DNA of 64,000 bases from an uncultured Anaerolineae bacterium (GCA_937120535.1 CAKZJX010000042.1:1-64000); one strand, 5' to 3'. Shown: positions 50,274 to 59,604, counted from the stretch's first letter. Notes: a model not told the origin generated them from the letters alone. Numbers and translations: made by a program.

Positions 50274-51623
50274 CTAGCCGGCCCCAGATGCGCCTTGGGC
50301 TTCGAACGTCTCCTCGCGCTGGCTCCCCACTCCTAAGCGATACAGCGCAAAGCCGTGGCGCTCCCACTCCCGGCCGGCCCAACCGTTGACCGTATCGATC
50401 AGGACGGTGGCCGGCGTGAGCGGGCGCAACCTCTCAGGCGTCAGCGCCTGCAAGGAGGCATGACGCACCAGTAGCAGGATCGCTTCAGCATCCTGCACGG
50501 CCTGTCTCAGTTCGGGCACGCACGGCAGATCGGGCAGGCCCTCGGGCTTGAACGGTTCAAAGGCTTTGATCTGTGCCCCTTCACGCAACAAGCGACGGGC
50601 GACCTCCACGGCCGGGCTCTCCCGCAGATCGTCGACGTCGGGTTTGTATGCCAGCCCCAACACGGCGATCCGTCGGCCGGCCAAGGCAGGACCTAACACC
50701 CGCTTCACCAGTTCCAGCACGAAGTGGGGTTGCCCATCGTTGACCTGACGCGCCTGACGGATCAATAGCGCGAGATCGGGCGCCGCCTCCACGAAGAACC
50801 ACGGATCCACGCTGATGCAATGTCCGCCTACGCCTGGGCCGGGGGAAAGGATCTTGACCCGCGGATGCAAATTAGCGATCGAAATCGCCTCCCACACGTC
50901 CACCCCGAATCGTTCGGCTAGCCGAGCGAACTCGTTGGCAATGGCGATGTTGACATCGCGGTAGGTGTTTTCCATCAACTTCACCATCTCAGCCGTGGTA
51001 GCGTCGGTGAGGACGATCTGGCCCTTGACGAACACCGAATACAGATTGCGGCCGGCCTGGGCCGATTCAGGATTCACACCCCCGATCACTCGCGGGTTCT
51101 CGATCAGCTCCTGCAAGATCCGCCCCGGCAAAACCCGCTCTGGCGAATACGCCAGATATACATCGCGACCCACCTTGAGCCCCGACCGTTCCAAAATCGG
51201 GCGCACCACGTCCACCGTGGTGCGCGGCGGCGAGGTGGATTCCAGGATGACCAAGTTGCCCTTTCGCAAATAGGGCACAATCGCTTCTGCGGCCGCAATC
51301 ACCGCCCGCAGATCGGCCTTCTTGAACCGAATCCCGTTCACCTCCCCATACTCATCTTCATAAAATGGGGTCGGGACGGCAATGATAAAGGCATCAGCCA
51401 GCGCCGGCTGTTCAGAAAAGGTCAATCGCCCGGTCTCCAATGCCGCCCGAAACGCTTTGCGCAGACCGGGTTCTTGGATGTGAATCTCGCCGTTGCGCAA
51501 GGTATCCAAGATCGAATGATTGATGTCCACACCCAGCACGCGCAAACCATATGCCGCAAAAGTGGTGGCGGTGGGCAAACCGATGTACCCAAGACCAATG
51601 ACACAGACGGTTTGGAAATTCAA
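50274..51623 (-). CDS. wecC: UDP-N-acetyl-D-mannosamine dehydrogenase
   Basis: 449 residues if started at TTG 51623, which has AAGGAG 6 nt upstream and gives the usual N-terminus NFQTVCVIGLGYIGLPTA. The ATG-initiated version (51695) adds 24 unlike residues and starts upstream of the -10 box. NAD loop at 8-13, substrate region PTPFYEDEYGEV, catalytic Cys269 in GVGGHCISVDPWF, and the C-terminal LGLAYKPDVDDLRESPA. It oxidises UDP-ManNAc to UDP-ManNAcA for surface polysaccharide. The preceding enzyme WecB is encoded at 56.7 kb. Confidence 0.92.
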   Translation of the reverse strand: MNFQTVCVIGLGYIGLPTATTFAAYGLRVLGVDINHSILDTLRNGEIHIQEPGLRKAFRAALETGRLTFSEQPALADAFIIAVPTPFYEDEYGEVNGIRFKKADLRAVIAAAEAIVPYLRKGNLVILESTSPPRTTVDVVRPILERSGLKVGRDVYLAYSPERVLPGRILQELIENPRVIGGVNPESAQAGRNLYSVFVKGQIVLTDATTAEMVKLMENTYRDVNIAIANEFARLAERFGVDVWEAISIANLHPRVKILSPGPGVGGHCISVDPWFFVEAAPDLALLIRQARQVNDGQPHFVLELVKRVLGPALAGRRIAVLGLAYKPDVDDLRESPAVEVARRLLREGAQIKAFEPFKPEGLPDLPCVPELRQAVQDAEAILLLVRHASLQALTPERLRPLTPATVLIDTVNGWAGREWERHGFALYRLGVGSQREETFEAQGASGAG

Positions 51624-51685
51624 TCTAGTCTCCTTCGTCACCCTCTTCCCAGCGCTGCTACAGCGTAGGAAAGGGAAATCTTGCC

Positions 51686-51734
51686 TATTATACAACCTTT
51701 AACAAGCATATAAGAGGAAAGGTGTTGTATAATA
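51686..51734. promoter_or_regulatory. Symmetric divergent promoters between wecC and the NfeD-like gene
   Basis: TATTATACAAC (51686-51696) and GTTGTATAATA (51724-51734) form an inverted repeat with 27 bp between. Each arm contains a TATAAT facing outward: minus 51692-51687 towards wecC, plus 51728-51733 towards the NfeD-like gene. Their -35 regions overlap in the middle, so the two promoters may compete. Confidence 0.8.
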
Positions 51735-51743
51735 AACAAGGGA

Positions 51744-52361
51744 ATGGACATTTTGATCGATCCGACGCTCGCTTATCTGCTGATAATGGGGGCTAGCCTG
51801 TTTGTCCTGCTAGCGCTGCTCACGACGGGGACGGGCATCTTTGAAATCAGCGCCTTGTTTTGTTTGATCCTGGCCGGCTATGCTGTCACGCAGTTGGACA
51901 TCAACCTGTGGTCGCTGCTCCTTATCCTGCTGAGCGTTATCCCGTTTCTCCATGCCATGCGCCGGCCCAAGCGCTACGCCGCTTTGGCAATCTCCTTGCT
52001 GGGCATTATCGTCGGATCAGCGTACCTGTTTCAAGATCAGAAAGGAGGGCCGGCCGTCAATCCAATTGTTGCCACCTTGACATCCATCCTCTACGCCGCT
52101 TTGGTCTGGAGCGCTGTCCAGAAAACCCTACAGGCCCATCAAGCGCCACCCGTTCACAACCTGGACATACTCATCGGTCAGATCGGCGAAGCCAAGACCC
52201 AAATCAATCAGCGCGAAGGATCGGTCCAAGTGGCCGGCGAGCTGTGGAGCGCGCGTTGTACGGGAGAGACACCCATCCCGATAGGATATGCCGTCCGGGT
52301 CATCGGCCGAGAAGGGTTCGTTCTGGAAGTAGAAGCCCTATCGTTGCCATCACAGTCGTAA
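51744..52361 (+). CDS. NfeD-like membrane protein
   Basis: 205 residues, ATG only 10 nt after TATAAT, probably leaderless. Four membrane segments between 10 and 130, then a soluble NfeD-type OB-fold: IGQIGEAKTQINQREGSVQVAGELWSARCTGETPIPIGYAVRVIGREGFVLEVE (about 148-200). NfeD proteins partner with stomatin/slipin proteins, and the slipin gene follows 35 nt downstream, confirming the usual pair. It probably organises membrane domains. Confidence 0.9.
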   Translation: MDILIDPTLAYLLIMGASLFVLLALLTTGTGIFEISALFCLILAGYAVTQLDINLWSLLLILLSVIPFLHAMRRPKRYAALAISLLGIIVGSAYLFQDQKGGPAVNPIVATLTSILYAALVWSAVQKTLQAHQAPPVHNLDILIGQIGEAKTQINQREGSVQVAGELWSARCTGETPIPIGYAVRVIGREGFVLEVEALSLPSQS

Positions 52362-52396
52362 CCGACACATCTCACCTTCAAAAAGGAGAATAACTT

Positions 52397-53287
52397 ATGG
52401 AAAGCATAATCTACCTACTTTGCTTTATCCTAATCATTGGTGCTGCCGTCTTCGTCTTCCTGGCCAATGCCATCCGCATCGTGCCAGAATACCAGCGACT
52501 GGTCGTCTTCCGCCTCGGACGATGCATCGGCACCCGTGGACCGGGCCTGGTGTTGCTGATCCCCATCATCGATCGCGCCGTCAAAGTAGACTTGCGCGAA
52601 CAGATACGCGAAATCCCCCATCAGACGGCCATCACCAAAGACAACGCCAGCATCTCGGTGGACTTTATTTGGTACTACAAAGTGCTCGACCCGACCGAGT
52701 CCGTCCTACAAGTGGGCAACTTTGAAGCTGCCGCCCAAGGCATGGCTACCACCACTCTGCGCGCAGTAATCGGCGGCATCCTGCTGGACGACGTGCTCTC
52801 CGAACGAGAACACATCAACTCCATGCTCCGCACTCGTCTAGACGAAGTCACCGAGCGCTGGGGTGTGAAAGTCACCAACGTTGAAATCCGCGAGATCATC
52901 CCGCCGCGCGAGATCCAGGAGTCGATGAACCGCCAGATGTCGGCCGAGCGCATCCGCCGCGCCGTGGTGACCGAATCGCTGGGCACCCGCGAAGCGGCCA
53001 TCAACGTGGCCGAGGGCGAGAAACAGGCGGCCATTTTGAAGGCCGAGGGCCAAAAGCAAGCCGCCATCTTGCAAGCCGAAGGCGAGCAACAAGCTCAAAT
53101 CCTGCGCGCCGAAGGCTACTCGATCGCCCTGGAGAAGATCTTCAGCGCCGCTCGACAGGTCGACCAGAACACCATGACCTTGCAATACTTCGAAGCCCTC
53201 AAGGCACTGGGGGCCGGCCCCGCTACCAAATACATCTTCCCCTTGGAATTCACCAGCCTGATCGAGCGTTTCACCAAACAGTCATAA
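52397..53287 (+). CDS. Slipin (stomatin/SPFH family)
   Basis: 296 residues after AAAAAGGAG. N-terminal membrane anchor (about 5-27), SPFH domain starting RIVPEYQRLVVFRLGR, with VSEREHINSMLRTRLDEVTERWGVKVTNVEIREI. A coiled tail is built of repeated AEGEKQAAILKAEGQKQAAILQAEGEQQ segments, typical of oligomer formation. It forms membrane scaffolds with NfeD. A strong terminator follows, so NfeD-slipin is a two-gene operon. Confidence 0.95.
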   Translation: MESIIYLLCFILIIGAAVFVFLANAIRIVPEYQRLVVFRLGRCIGTRGPGLVLLIPIIDRAVKVDLREQIREIPHQTAITKDNASISVDFIWYYKVLDPTESVLQVGNFEAAAQGMATTTLRAVIGGILLDDVLSEREHINSMLRTRLDEVTERWGVKVTNVEIREIIPPREIQESMNRQMSAERIRRAVVTESLGTREAAINVAEGEKQAAILKAEGQKQAAILQAEGEQQAQILRAEGYSIALEKIFSAARQVDQNTMTLQYFEALKALGAGPATKYIFPLEFTSLIERFTKQS

Positions 53288-53317
53288 CGACAGCTGCCCA
53301 CTAACAGGGTACAATAA

Positions 53318-53345
53318 AAGCCTCCCTGTGTGGGAGGCTTTCTGC
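53318..53345 (+). terminator. Terminator of the NfeD-slipin operon
   Basis: 9 bp stem AAGCCTCCC / GGGAGGCTT (53318-53326 and 53332-53340) with loop TGTGT. The T-run is short (TT at the stem base, then TCTG), so efficiency is uncertain; position directly after the operon supports the role. Confidence 0.75.
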
Positions 53346-53352
53346 TCTGTAG

Positions 53353-53817
53353 ATGACAACCAGCAAAATTTCCTTGACCTCCCTAGAGATTCAGCCGGCC
53401 TCCCTATTGGACTTGGGCTCCGTGCACCAGATCGAGCAAGTATGCTTCGGACAAGACAGTTGGCCATTGCCGGACCTGATCGCCGTATTAACCCTCCCCA
53501 ACGTCGTGCGCCTGAAAGCGGTGATCGACGGGCGCATAGTGGGTTTTGTGGCTGGCGACCAGCGCGGCAAAACCGATATCGGCTGGATCGCCACCCTGGC
53601 CGTCCTGCCAGCCTACCAACGACAGGGGATCGGCCGCGCCCTGCTCAACGCCTGCGAGGAGAAACTCCGCTCCCCGCGCATCCGTCTGTGCGTCCGCACC
53701 GACAACCTGATCGCCATCCATCTCTACCACCAGGAAGGCTACCGAACCATTGACCTATGGCCGAACTACTACAAAGACGGCGCTTCTGCTCTAGTTCTGG
53801 AGAAGATCCGACCCTAG
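53353..53817 (+). CDS. GNAT acetyltransferase, RimI-like
   Basis: 154 residues. Acetyl-CoA binding motif LAVLPAYQRQGIGRALL (about 80-96), preceded by IGWIATL, and the C-terminal NLIAIHLYHQEGYRTIDLWPNYYKDGASALVLEK, which is characteristic of RimI-type N-terminal acetyltransferases. It probably acetylates ribosomal protein S18 or another N-terminus. Its 3' end overlaps the RNase D gene by 61 nt. Confidence 0.85.
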   Translation: MTTSKISLTSLEIQPASLLDLGSVHQIEQVCFGQDSWPLPDLIAVLTLPNVVRLKAVIDGRIVGFVAGDQRGKTDIGWIATLAVLPAYQRQGIGRALLNACEEKLRSPRIRLCVRTDNLIAIHLYHQEGYRTIDLWPNYYKDGASALVLEKIRP

Positions 53818-54968
53818 ATTCACCTGAACGCACCGCCTCGCAATCAGACACGGCCCCGCTTCGGCCGCCTGTCTGGGTGGATACCCCTGCCGCTTTACAT
53901 GATCTCATCCAAGACCTATCGCGGCAGACCCGCCTAGGGGTAGACACCGAGTCGAACTCGCTCTATGCCTACCGAGAACGAGTTTGCCTGATCCAATTCT
54001 CCACCCCTGAAACCGACTACCTGGTGGATCCCTTGGCCTTGGATGACCTCTCCCCCTTAGGGGTCATCTTCGCCGACCCAAACATCGAAAAAGTCTTCCA
54101 TGCTGTAGAATACGATCTGCTCTGTTTGCGCCGCGATTTTCACTTCACCTTTGCCAACGTCTTCGATACCATGCACGCTGCGCGCGTGCTCGGCTACCCC
54201 AAAGTGGGGTTCGATGCCTTGCTCAAGTGCTTCTTCAACCTCCACCTCGACAAACGCTTCCAAAAAGCCAATTGGGGAAAGCGCCCCCTCCCTGCCCACT
54301 TGCAAAAGTACGCCCAGCTAGACACCCACTACCTGCCCCGGCTGCATGATCACTTGTATCGAGAACTTGCAGCTTCTGGGCGCCTCACCCTGGCTCAAGA
54401 AGACTTTTGTCGCGCCTGCCACGAATCGATACCCCTTTCCCAAGAACTCGACCCGCAGGAACCGTGGAAACGATTTGCCCAACACCGCGACCTCACCCTG
54501 CGGGACCTCACCATCCTGCGCGAACTACTCGCCCTGCGCGAACAGATCGCTGCCCACCTCGACCGCCCGCCCTTCAAGGTAATCGGCGACGACAAGCTAA
54601 TTGCCATCGCCCGATCGCAACCCCGCTCGAAAGAAGAACTGGCCGGCCTCGGCCTGAGCAAACCGCAAATCGCGCGCTGGGGTTCCGTCCTTCTTGAGGC
54701 CGTTGCCCAAGGACAACAGGCCCCCCTCGTCGAACGCCGATCCTCCCCACCTCCCAAAGAGATCATCCTCCGACGATTAGAAGCCCTCAAAACCTGGCGC
54801 AAACAGGTCGCCCAAGAGATGGGTGTAGCGTCCGACATTGTCTTGCCGCGTTCCTATCTGATGCCCCTAGCGATCCACGGCCCACAGGCCCTAACTTCTG
54901 TCCTGGCCGATTCCCCCACTCGCCTAGAGCGCTTTGGCCATCGAATCCTGCACATCCTAGAAGTGTGA
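53757..54968 (+). CDS. rnd: Ribonuclease D
   Basis: 403 residues from an ATG inside the end of the acetyltransferase gene; about 38 weakly conserved residues precede the catalytic domain, so a later start (for example GTG near 53874) is possible. DEDDy exonuclease motifs: LGVDTESNSL (Exo I), HAVEYDLLCLRRDF (Exo II), and YAQLDTHYLPRLHDHL (Exo III with Tyr). Two HRDC-like helical domains follow (about 205-290 and 320-400). It trims 3' ends of tRNA and other RNAs. The gene ends 3 bp before the beta-CASP nuclease gene. Confidence 0.92.
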   Translation: MAELLQRRRFCSSSGEDPTLDSPERTASQSDTAPLRPPVWVDTPAALHDLIQDLSRQTRLGVDTESNSLYAYRERVCLIQFSTPETDYLVDPLALDDLSPLGVIFADPNIEKVFHAVEYDLLCLRRDFHFTFANVFDTMHAARVLGYPKVGFDALLKCFFNLHLDKRFQKANWGKRPLPAHLQKYAQLDTHYLPRLHDHLYRELAASGRLTLAQEDFCRACHESIPLSQELDPQEPWKRFAQHRDLTLRDLTILRELLALREQIAAHLDRPPFKVIGDDKLIAIARSQPRSKEELAGLGLSKPQIARWGSVLLEAVAQGQQAPLVERRSSPPPKEIILRRLEALKTWRKQVAQEMGVASDIVLPRSYLMPLAIHGPQALTSVLADSPTRLERFGHRILHILEV

Positions 54969-54971
54969 ACC

Positions 54972-56366
54972 ATGCAAATCGGTTTCTATGGCGCAGCCCA
55001 AACCGTGACCGGCTCACAGCACCTGATCGAATGCAATGGCGCTCGCCTGTTGCTCGATTGCGGCCTCTACCAGGGCAAGCGCGCCGAGGCCCTGTTCCGC
55101 AATCGCCACTTCCCGTTCGACCCGCGTTCCATCCACGCCGTGCTGCTCTCTCACGCCCACATTGATCACTGCGGCAACCTGCCGACGCTGGTCAAACAAG
55201 GCTTCTCTGGCCCGATCTACGCCACCAAACCCACTGCTGAACTAACGGACCTGATGGTGCGTGACTCAGCACACATCCAAGAAGCCGATGCCGCCTATGT
55301 GAACAAAAAGCGCCTAGCCCACGGCGAACCGCTGGTCGAACCGCTCTACACCCAAGAAGAAGCCGCCGCCGTGGCCGACCATCTGGCGCCCATCCCCTAC
55401 GAACAACCCTTTGAATCCATCCCTGGCGTTACAGCCCGTTTCGTAGAGGCCGGCCACATCCTTGGCTCAGCGGCGATCGCCCTTACCCTGAGCGAGCGCG
55501 GCCGCACCGTGCGCCTCTGGTTCTCAGGCGACATCGGGCGCTATGGCCTGCCGCTGCTGCGCGATCCGATCCTACCTGAAGAGACCGACTACCTGGTGAT
55601 GGAATGCACCTACGGCGACAAGCCCCATCGCGGCCCACAACTGGCCTACGAAGAGTTCCGTGAGACCGTCCGGCGCACAGCCGAGCGTGGCGGAAAAGTG
55701 ATCATCCCAGCCTTTGCCGTAGGACGTACCCAAGAATTGGTCTACTGGCTAAGCCAGATGATCTCCGAGGGCAGCGTTCCTCCGTTGCCGGTGTACGTGG
55801 ATAGCCCTCTGGCCGTCAACGCCTCAGAGATCTTCAAACGGCACGCCGAAGTATTGGACGAAGAGACGCGACGCTTTGTCCAAGAGAATCGCCACCCGGC
55901 TTTGGATTTCCCCCTGCTCACCTACATCCGCTCCGTAGAGCAATCCAAAGCGCTCAACGATCGCCGCGAGCCGATGGTGATCATCTCGGCCTCTGGCATG
56001 GCCGAAACCGGTCGCATCTTGCACCATCTGAAGAACAACATCGAAGACCCGCGCAATACTATCTGCATCGTGTCTTGGCAAGCGCCTAACACGCTAGGAC
56101 GACGCTTGGCCGATCGAGAGCCTCGGGTCAAGATCTTCGGCGAACCGTATGAGGTCCGCGCCGAAGTGGTCACCATCAACGGGCTTTCTGGCCACGCTGG
56201 TCAAGACCTGCTGATGCACTACGCCCTGGCCGGCAACGGCCGCAAGCGCAAGCTGTTCTTAGTGCATGGCGAAGAAAAAGCGGCCTCTATCCTGCGCGGC
56301 AAATTGCACGATATCGGCATCTATCAGGTAGAATACCCCGCCCTGGCCACCCGCGTGGAACTGTAG
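54972..56366 (+). CDS. Beta-CASP metallo-beta-lactamase RNA-processing nuclease
   Basis: 464 residues. The zinc motif HXHXDH appears in LLSHAHIDHCGNLP (about 56-69), followed by EAGHILGSAAI and WFSGDIGRYGLPLL. The beta-CASP region has CTYGDKPH, IPAFAVGRTQELVYWL, VYVDSPLAV, ISASGMAETGRILHHL and a final GLSGHAGQDLL. This is the CPSF73/YsxL-like family acting on RNA. It is coupled to RNase D (3 nt gap), consistent with an RNA maturation pair. Confidence 0.93.
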   Translation: MQIGFYGAAQTVTGSQHLIECNGARLLLDCGLYQGKRAEALFRNRHFPFDPRSIHAVLLSHAHIDHCGNLPTLVKQGFSGPIYATKPTAELTDLMVRDSAHIQEADAAYVNKKRLAHGEPLVEPLYTQEEAAAVADHLAPIPYEQPFESIPGVTARFVEAGHILGSAAIALTLSERGRTVRLWFSGDIGRYGLPLLRDPILPEETDYLVMECTYGDKPHRGPQLAYEEFRETVRRTAERGGKVIIPAFAVGRTQELVYWLSQMISEGSVPPLPVYVDSPLAVNASEIFKRHAEVLDEETRRFVQENRHPALDFPLLTYIRSVEQSKALNDRREPMVIISASGMAETGRILHHLKNNIEDPRNTICIVSWQAPNTLGRRLADREPRVKIFGEPYEVRAEVVTINGLSGHAGQDLLMHYALAGNGRKRKLFLVHGEEKAASILRGKLHDIGIYQVEYPALATRVEL

Positions 56367-56432
56367 ACGAACAGCGCAGACGTGATATAATCTACCCGCT
56401 TGCGCATGCCCAATCTGCGCAGACCGCTCCTT

Positions 56433-56520
56433 GGAGAGGTGCCAGAGTGGTTGATTGGGACGGTCTCGAAAACCGTTGTGGGCCTTGTGTCCACCGAGGG
56501 TTCGAATCCCTCCCTCTCCG
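56433..56520 (+). tRNA. tRNA-Ser (anticodon CGA)
   Basis: 88 nt with a long variable arm typical of class II tRNAs. Acceptor GGAGAGG (56433-56439) pairs with CCTCTCC (56513-56519), discriminator G. Anticodon stem ACGGT/ACCGT with loop CTCGAAA, anticodon CGA for UCG. T arm has GGTTCGAAT. No CCA is encoded. A CTCTTTTTATTTTT run follows. It is not tRNA-Sec, whose anticodon would be TCA. Confidence 0.97.
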
Positions 56521-56658
56521 CTCTTTTTATTTTTGCCGCCCTACCTTCCCAGCTAGGCATGCTCTTCTGCCCGTCTTCCCACGCGCCCAACCCCTACCCC
56601 GCACGATCCCTCCATTCCCTGGCTTGTTCAACCCGATCTTCCCCGCCTTGTTGGATCT

Positions 56659-57783
56659 ATGTCCACCCCCCGAAAGCTGAAAATCCTATCTGTCGTGGGA
56701 ACCCGCCCAGAAGCGGTGAAAATGGCGCCTGTCATCCGTCGTCTGGCGCAGACGGAGCAAGTCGAGTCGCGGGTGTGCGTTACGGCACAGCACCGCCAGA
56801 TGTTGGACCAGGTTTTGGCCCTGTTCGCCATCCGACCGGACTATGACCTGAACTTGATGCGCGAAGACCAATCGCTGGCTGAAGTGAGCGCCGCCATCTT
56901 CACCCACCTGGACCCGATCTTGGTGGACTTTTGCCCGGACTGGGTGCTGGCTCAAGGGGATACGACCACCGTGGCCATCACTGCGCTCCTAGCCTACTAC
57001 CGTCGCACTCGATTCGGACACGTGGAGGCCGGCCTGCGCACCGGCGACAAGTGGCAACCCTTTCCCGAGGAGATCAACCGCCGCGTGGCCGGTGTCATCG
57101 CCGATCTGCATTTCGCCCCCACTGAATGGGCACAGAACAACCTGCTGCGCGAAGGCATTCCATCCGCCCGGATTCGGGTGACCGGCAACCCAGGGATCGA
57201 CGCCCTGCAAGTGATAGCAGCCCAACCCGAACCGCCAGAAGTGACCCACTGGCGAGAGACGCTGCAGCTTGACCGACGGGCGTTGATCCTGGTCACTGCC
57301 CACCGCCGCGAAAACTTCGGCCGGCCCCTGGAGCGCATCTGCCAGGCCTTGCGTCAGTTGGCCGAACGCGAGGACGTGGAGATCCTCTATCCGGTACATC
57401 TCAACCCCAACGTCCAGGAAGCAGTGCGCCGCCTGCTGGAAGGCGTGCCCCATATCACCTTGGTGCCCCCGTTGGACTATTTGCCCGTGGTGCACCTGAT
57501 GAAACACGCTCGCCTGATCCTCACCGACTCGGGTGGCATCCAAGAAGAGGCCCCGGCGTTTGGAGTGCCGGTTCTGGTGCTGCGCGAGGTGACCGAACGC
57601 CCAGAGGGGATCGCTGCCGGTGTGGCCCGGCTGATCGGCACGGAAACCGAGCGTATCGTCCACGAGACGAGCCGCCTGTTGGACGATCTAACCACCTATA
57701 GGCATATGGCTCAGGCCAGCAATCCCTACGGCGATGGCCACGCCGCCGAGCGCATCGTCCAGGCACTGCTGGAGCAAAGCTAG
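56659..57783 (+). CDS. wecB: UDP-N-acetylglucosamine 2-epimerase (non-hydrolysing)
   Basis: 374 residues. Family motifs: VVGTRPEAVKMAPVIR (12-27), VLAQGDTTTV, GHVEAGLRTGD, FPEEINRR, VTAHRRENFGRPL, LNPNVQEAV, LILTDSGGIQEEAPAFGVPVLVLREVTERPEG. It interconverts UDP-GlcNAc and UDP-ManNAc, the substrate of WecC at 50.3 kb. It is transcribed alone on the plus strand after tRNA-Ser. Confidence 0.96.
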   Translation: MSTPRKLKILSVVGTRPEAVKMAPVIRRLAQTEQVESRVCVTAQHRQMLDQVLALFAIRPDYDLNLMREDQSLAEVSAAIFTHLDPILVDFCPDWVLAQGDTTTVAITALLAYYRRTRFGHVEAGLRTGDKWQPFPEEINRRVAGVIADLHFAPTEWAQNNLLREGIPSARIRVTGNPGIDALQVIAAQPEPPEVTHWRETLQLDRRALILVTAHRRENFGRPLERICQALRQLAEREDVEILYPVHLNPNVQEAVRRLLEGVPHITLVPPLDYLPVVHLMKHARLILTDSGGIQEEAPAFGVPVLVLREVTERPEGIAAGVARLIGTETERIVHETSRLLDDLTTYRHMAQASNPYGDGHAAERIVQALLEQS

Positions 57784-57822
57784 CGTTAGCGTTTTTGTAA
57801 TTAAGAAGTCTTGCAAGATTGA

Positions 57823-57828
57823 GTATAA
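57823..57828 (+). promoter_or_regulatory. -10 box of leaderless secreted-protein gene
   Basis: TATAAT 8 nt before a GTG start at 57837. The computed TTG start at 57819 would lie within this promoter and is rejected. No ribosome site is present. Confidence 0.6.
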
Positions 57829-57836
57829 TCATAAGC

Positions 57837-58763
57837 GTGAAACGCACTCTCGGAGTTCTGTGGTTCCTATTCCTGTTGCTGAGAGTCGGGACACCTGTTG
57901 CCGCACAGACAGGGAGCGAATACTTCGAACAGACAGGACATTACGTTACGGGAGAGTTCCTGGCCTACTATCGAAGCGTTCCTAACGCGGAATTGGTGTT
58001 CGGATACCCGATCACCGAGGCCTTTTCGAAAGATGGCCGGCTGATTCAATATTTCCAGCGCGCCCGCTTTGAACTGCATCCTGATCAGCCTCCTGGCCAA
58101 CGGGTGAAACGTACACCGTTGGGCACGCTGCTGTATAAGCGCAGTGAACAGTTGAACATCTTCAACCCCTTTGCATGTCGTTACTTCCCGAAGACGGGGT
58201 TCTCGGTATGTTTTGCGTTTCTCGATTTCTATAAGAAAAACGGCGGCGAGGAGCGCTTTGGCTTGCCGATCTCGCCGTTTGAATTCCATGATGGGCTGAT
58301 CGTGCAATACTTTGAGTATGCCCGTTTCGAGTGGAAACCGTTTATGCCCGAGGGCCAGCGAGTGGTGTTGACCGACCTTGGAACCCAGTACTTCTACGAG
58401 CAAAAGGAAGATTTGCTGTTGCTTCAGCCGGCCCCGAGCGACCGAAGCTTCCGACCGGTGAAGATCTTCGTGCGAGCCTTTGTCTGGAAAGCGGTGACTT
58501 TGGCCAGCGATAGCCAATTGGTGTACGTCATCGTCCAGGATCAAAATCAACAGCCGGTCAAGGACGCTCAAGGGACGGCTATCGCCCGCTGGCCCGATGG
58601 GACGACTTCTAGCAACTCGTTCACGACCAACTCCAGCGGCGTGGGAATTCTCTCGTTTACCTTCAAAGACCAACCATATGGGCAAACGGTGATCATCGAG
58701 ATCCTGGTCACCAAGGATGGGGTGAGCGCTAGAACTTCAACTTCTTTCCGGATTTGGTATTGA
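57837..58763 (+). CDS. Secreted protein with tandem C-terminal beta domains, unknown function
   Basis: 308 residues from GTG 57837. Signal peptide (LWFLFLLLRVGTPVAA, cleavage near AQT). Two similar modules of about 80 residues follow. Each shows a hydrophobic ELVFGYPITEAF / ERFGLPISPF segment, then IQYFQRARFELHP / VQYFEYARFEWKP and PLGTLLYK / DLGTQYFY. This repeat type is common in Chloroflexota secreted proteins and resembles LGFP-like modules. The last 90 residues form an Ig/Big-like domain (VYVIVQDQNQQPV...GVGILSFTF). No enzyme motif. Confidence 0.75.
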   Translation: MKRTLGVLWFLFLLLRVGTPVAAQTGSEYFEQTGHYVTGEFLAYYRSVPNAELVFGYPITEAFSKDGRLIQYFQRARFELHPDQPPGQRVKRTPLGTLLYKRSEQLNIFNPFACRYFPKTGFSVCFAFLDFYKKNGGEERFGLPISPFEFHDGLIVQYFEYARFEWKPFMPEGQRVVLTDLGTQYFYEQKEDLLLLQPAPSDRSFRPVKIFVRAFVWKAVTLASDSQLVYVIVQDQNQQPVKDAQGTAIARWPDGTTSSNSFTTNSSGVGILSFTFKDQPYGQTVIIEILVTKDGVSARTSTSFRIWY

Positions 58764-58856
58764 TCGAGATGGGGGCTGTCTTCGGCCATCGCCAGCGGCT
58801 ACGACACAGCATCGGAGGCAGGCGGTGTTTTTTTGTTGGCCTCTTGCCCACGCACG

Positions 58857-59534
58857 CTAGGCTTTGACTGCAAACACCGGCCCTTCTTCGCAGACCAAGG
58901 CCGGCCGGTCAGGGAGCATCTCTACAGCACAGACACCACACGACGCTAAGGCAGCACACGGCATGGCCGTGCGGATCAACACCTGAACCCACTCGGGCAA
59001 CGCCAAGCCACTCTGAAACAAGGCTGTTCGCTGGGCATACCAACCGGCACGAGAAATGGCCAGCGCTAGATAATCCGCCCAATGACAGACCTCTTCCAAC
59101 GTCGCTAGGGGACGGATCTCCACCTCCGTCGGCAGGTCTACAGGTGGGTCCTGGCACAACAGGCATACGGCGGCTCCCTGCTCGAAGGCCTGCGGCAGCA
59201 GGCCCAGTAGGTAGGCCGGGCTTAAATCAACAGCTGCCAAGGCCACTCGGCGCGCTCCAGGCGGCAGGGAAAAGCCATGCCCCAACGGGCCTCGCAGAGC
59301 GAGCAAACGGCCCGGAAACCAGGCAGATGGCAGCGGGGGCGCAACAAGAAGACCCTCGGGGGAGATGCCGGCTGGGAACAGCGCGACCGCTATGGGGTCG
59401 TCGGAATCCGGATCGTAGGCCAGCAGATATTGCCCGGGAGCAGGGATCAGGTTGGGGGGGACAATCAGGCGCGCAGCGGCACGGCGTTCATCCCAAAATC
59501 GTTCAACAATGCGGCCGAAAATCATGTCTTTCAT
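58857..59534 (-). CDS. PyrK-like iron-sulfur electron transfer protein
   Basis: 225 residues if started at MKDMIF; an ATG three codons later is possible. The C-terminus has the 2Fe-2S pattern of dihydroorotate dehydrogenase B electron-transfer subunits: PCAALASCGVCAVE...LVCEEGPVF (about 192-220). The N-terminal FAD motif RXYS is not obvious and the GPLGHGF segment (about 80-87) is kept. PyrK works with PyrD to pass electrons to NAD. No PyrD is nearby, so the partner may be encoded elsewhere. Divergent from the SPFH gene. Confidence 0.75.
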   Translation of the reverse strand: MKDMIFGRIVERFWDERRAAARLIVPPNLIPAPGQYLLAYDPDSDDPIAVALFPAGISPEGLLVAPPLPSAWFPGRLLALRGPLGHGFSLPPGARRVALAAVDLSPAYLLGLLPQAFEQGAAVCLLCQDPPVDLPTEVEIRPLATLEEVCHWADYLALAISRAGWYAQRTALFQSGLALPEWVQVLIRTAMPCAALASCGVCAVEMLPDRPALVCEEGPVFAVKA

Positions 59535-59604
59535 TCTCGCTCGAAAAGCACGAGAGGGCAAGCGTACAGTATAATACCTAATACTCTCAGATTCGGAGGA
59601 GCGC

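Noticed and set aside
56433-56520. tRNA-Sec candidate because of the long variable arm
   Set aside because: Anticodon is CGA, making it tRNA-Ser for UCG.
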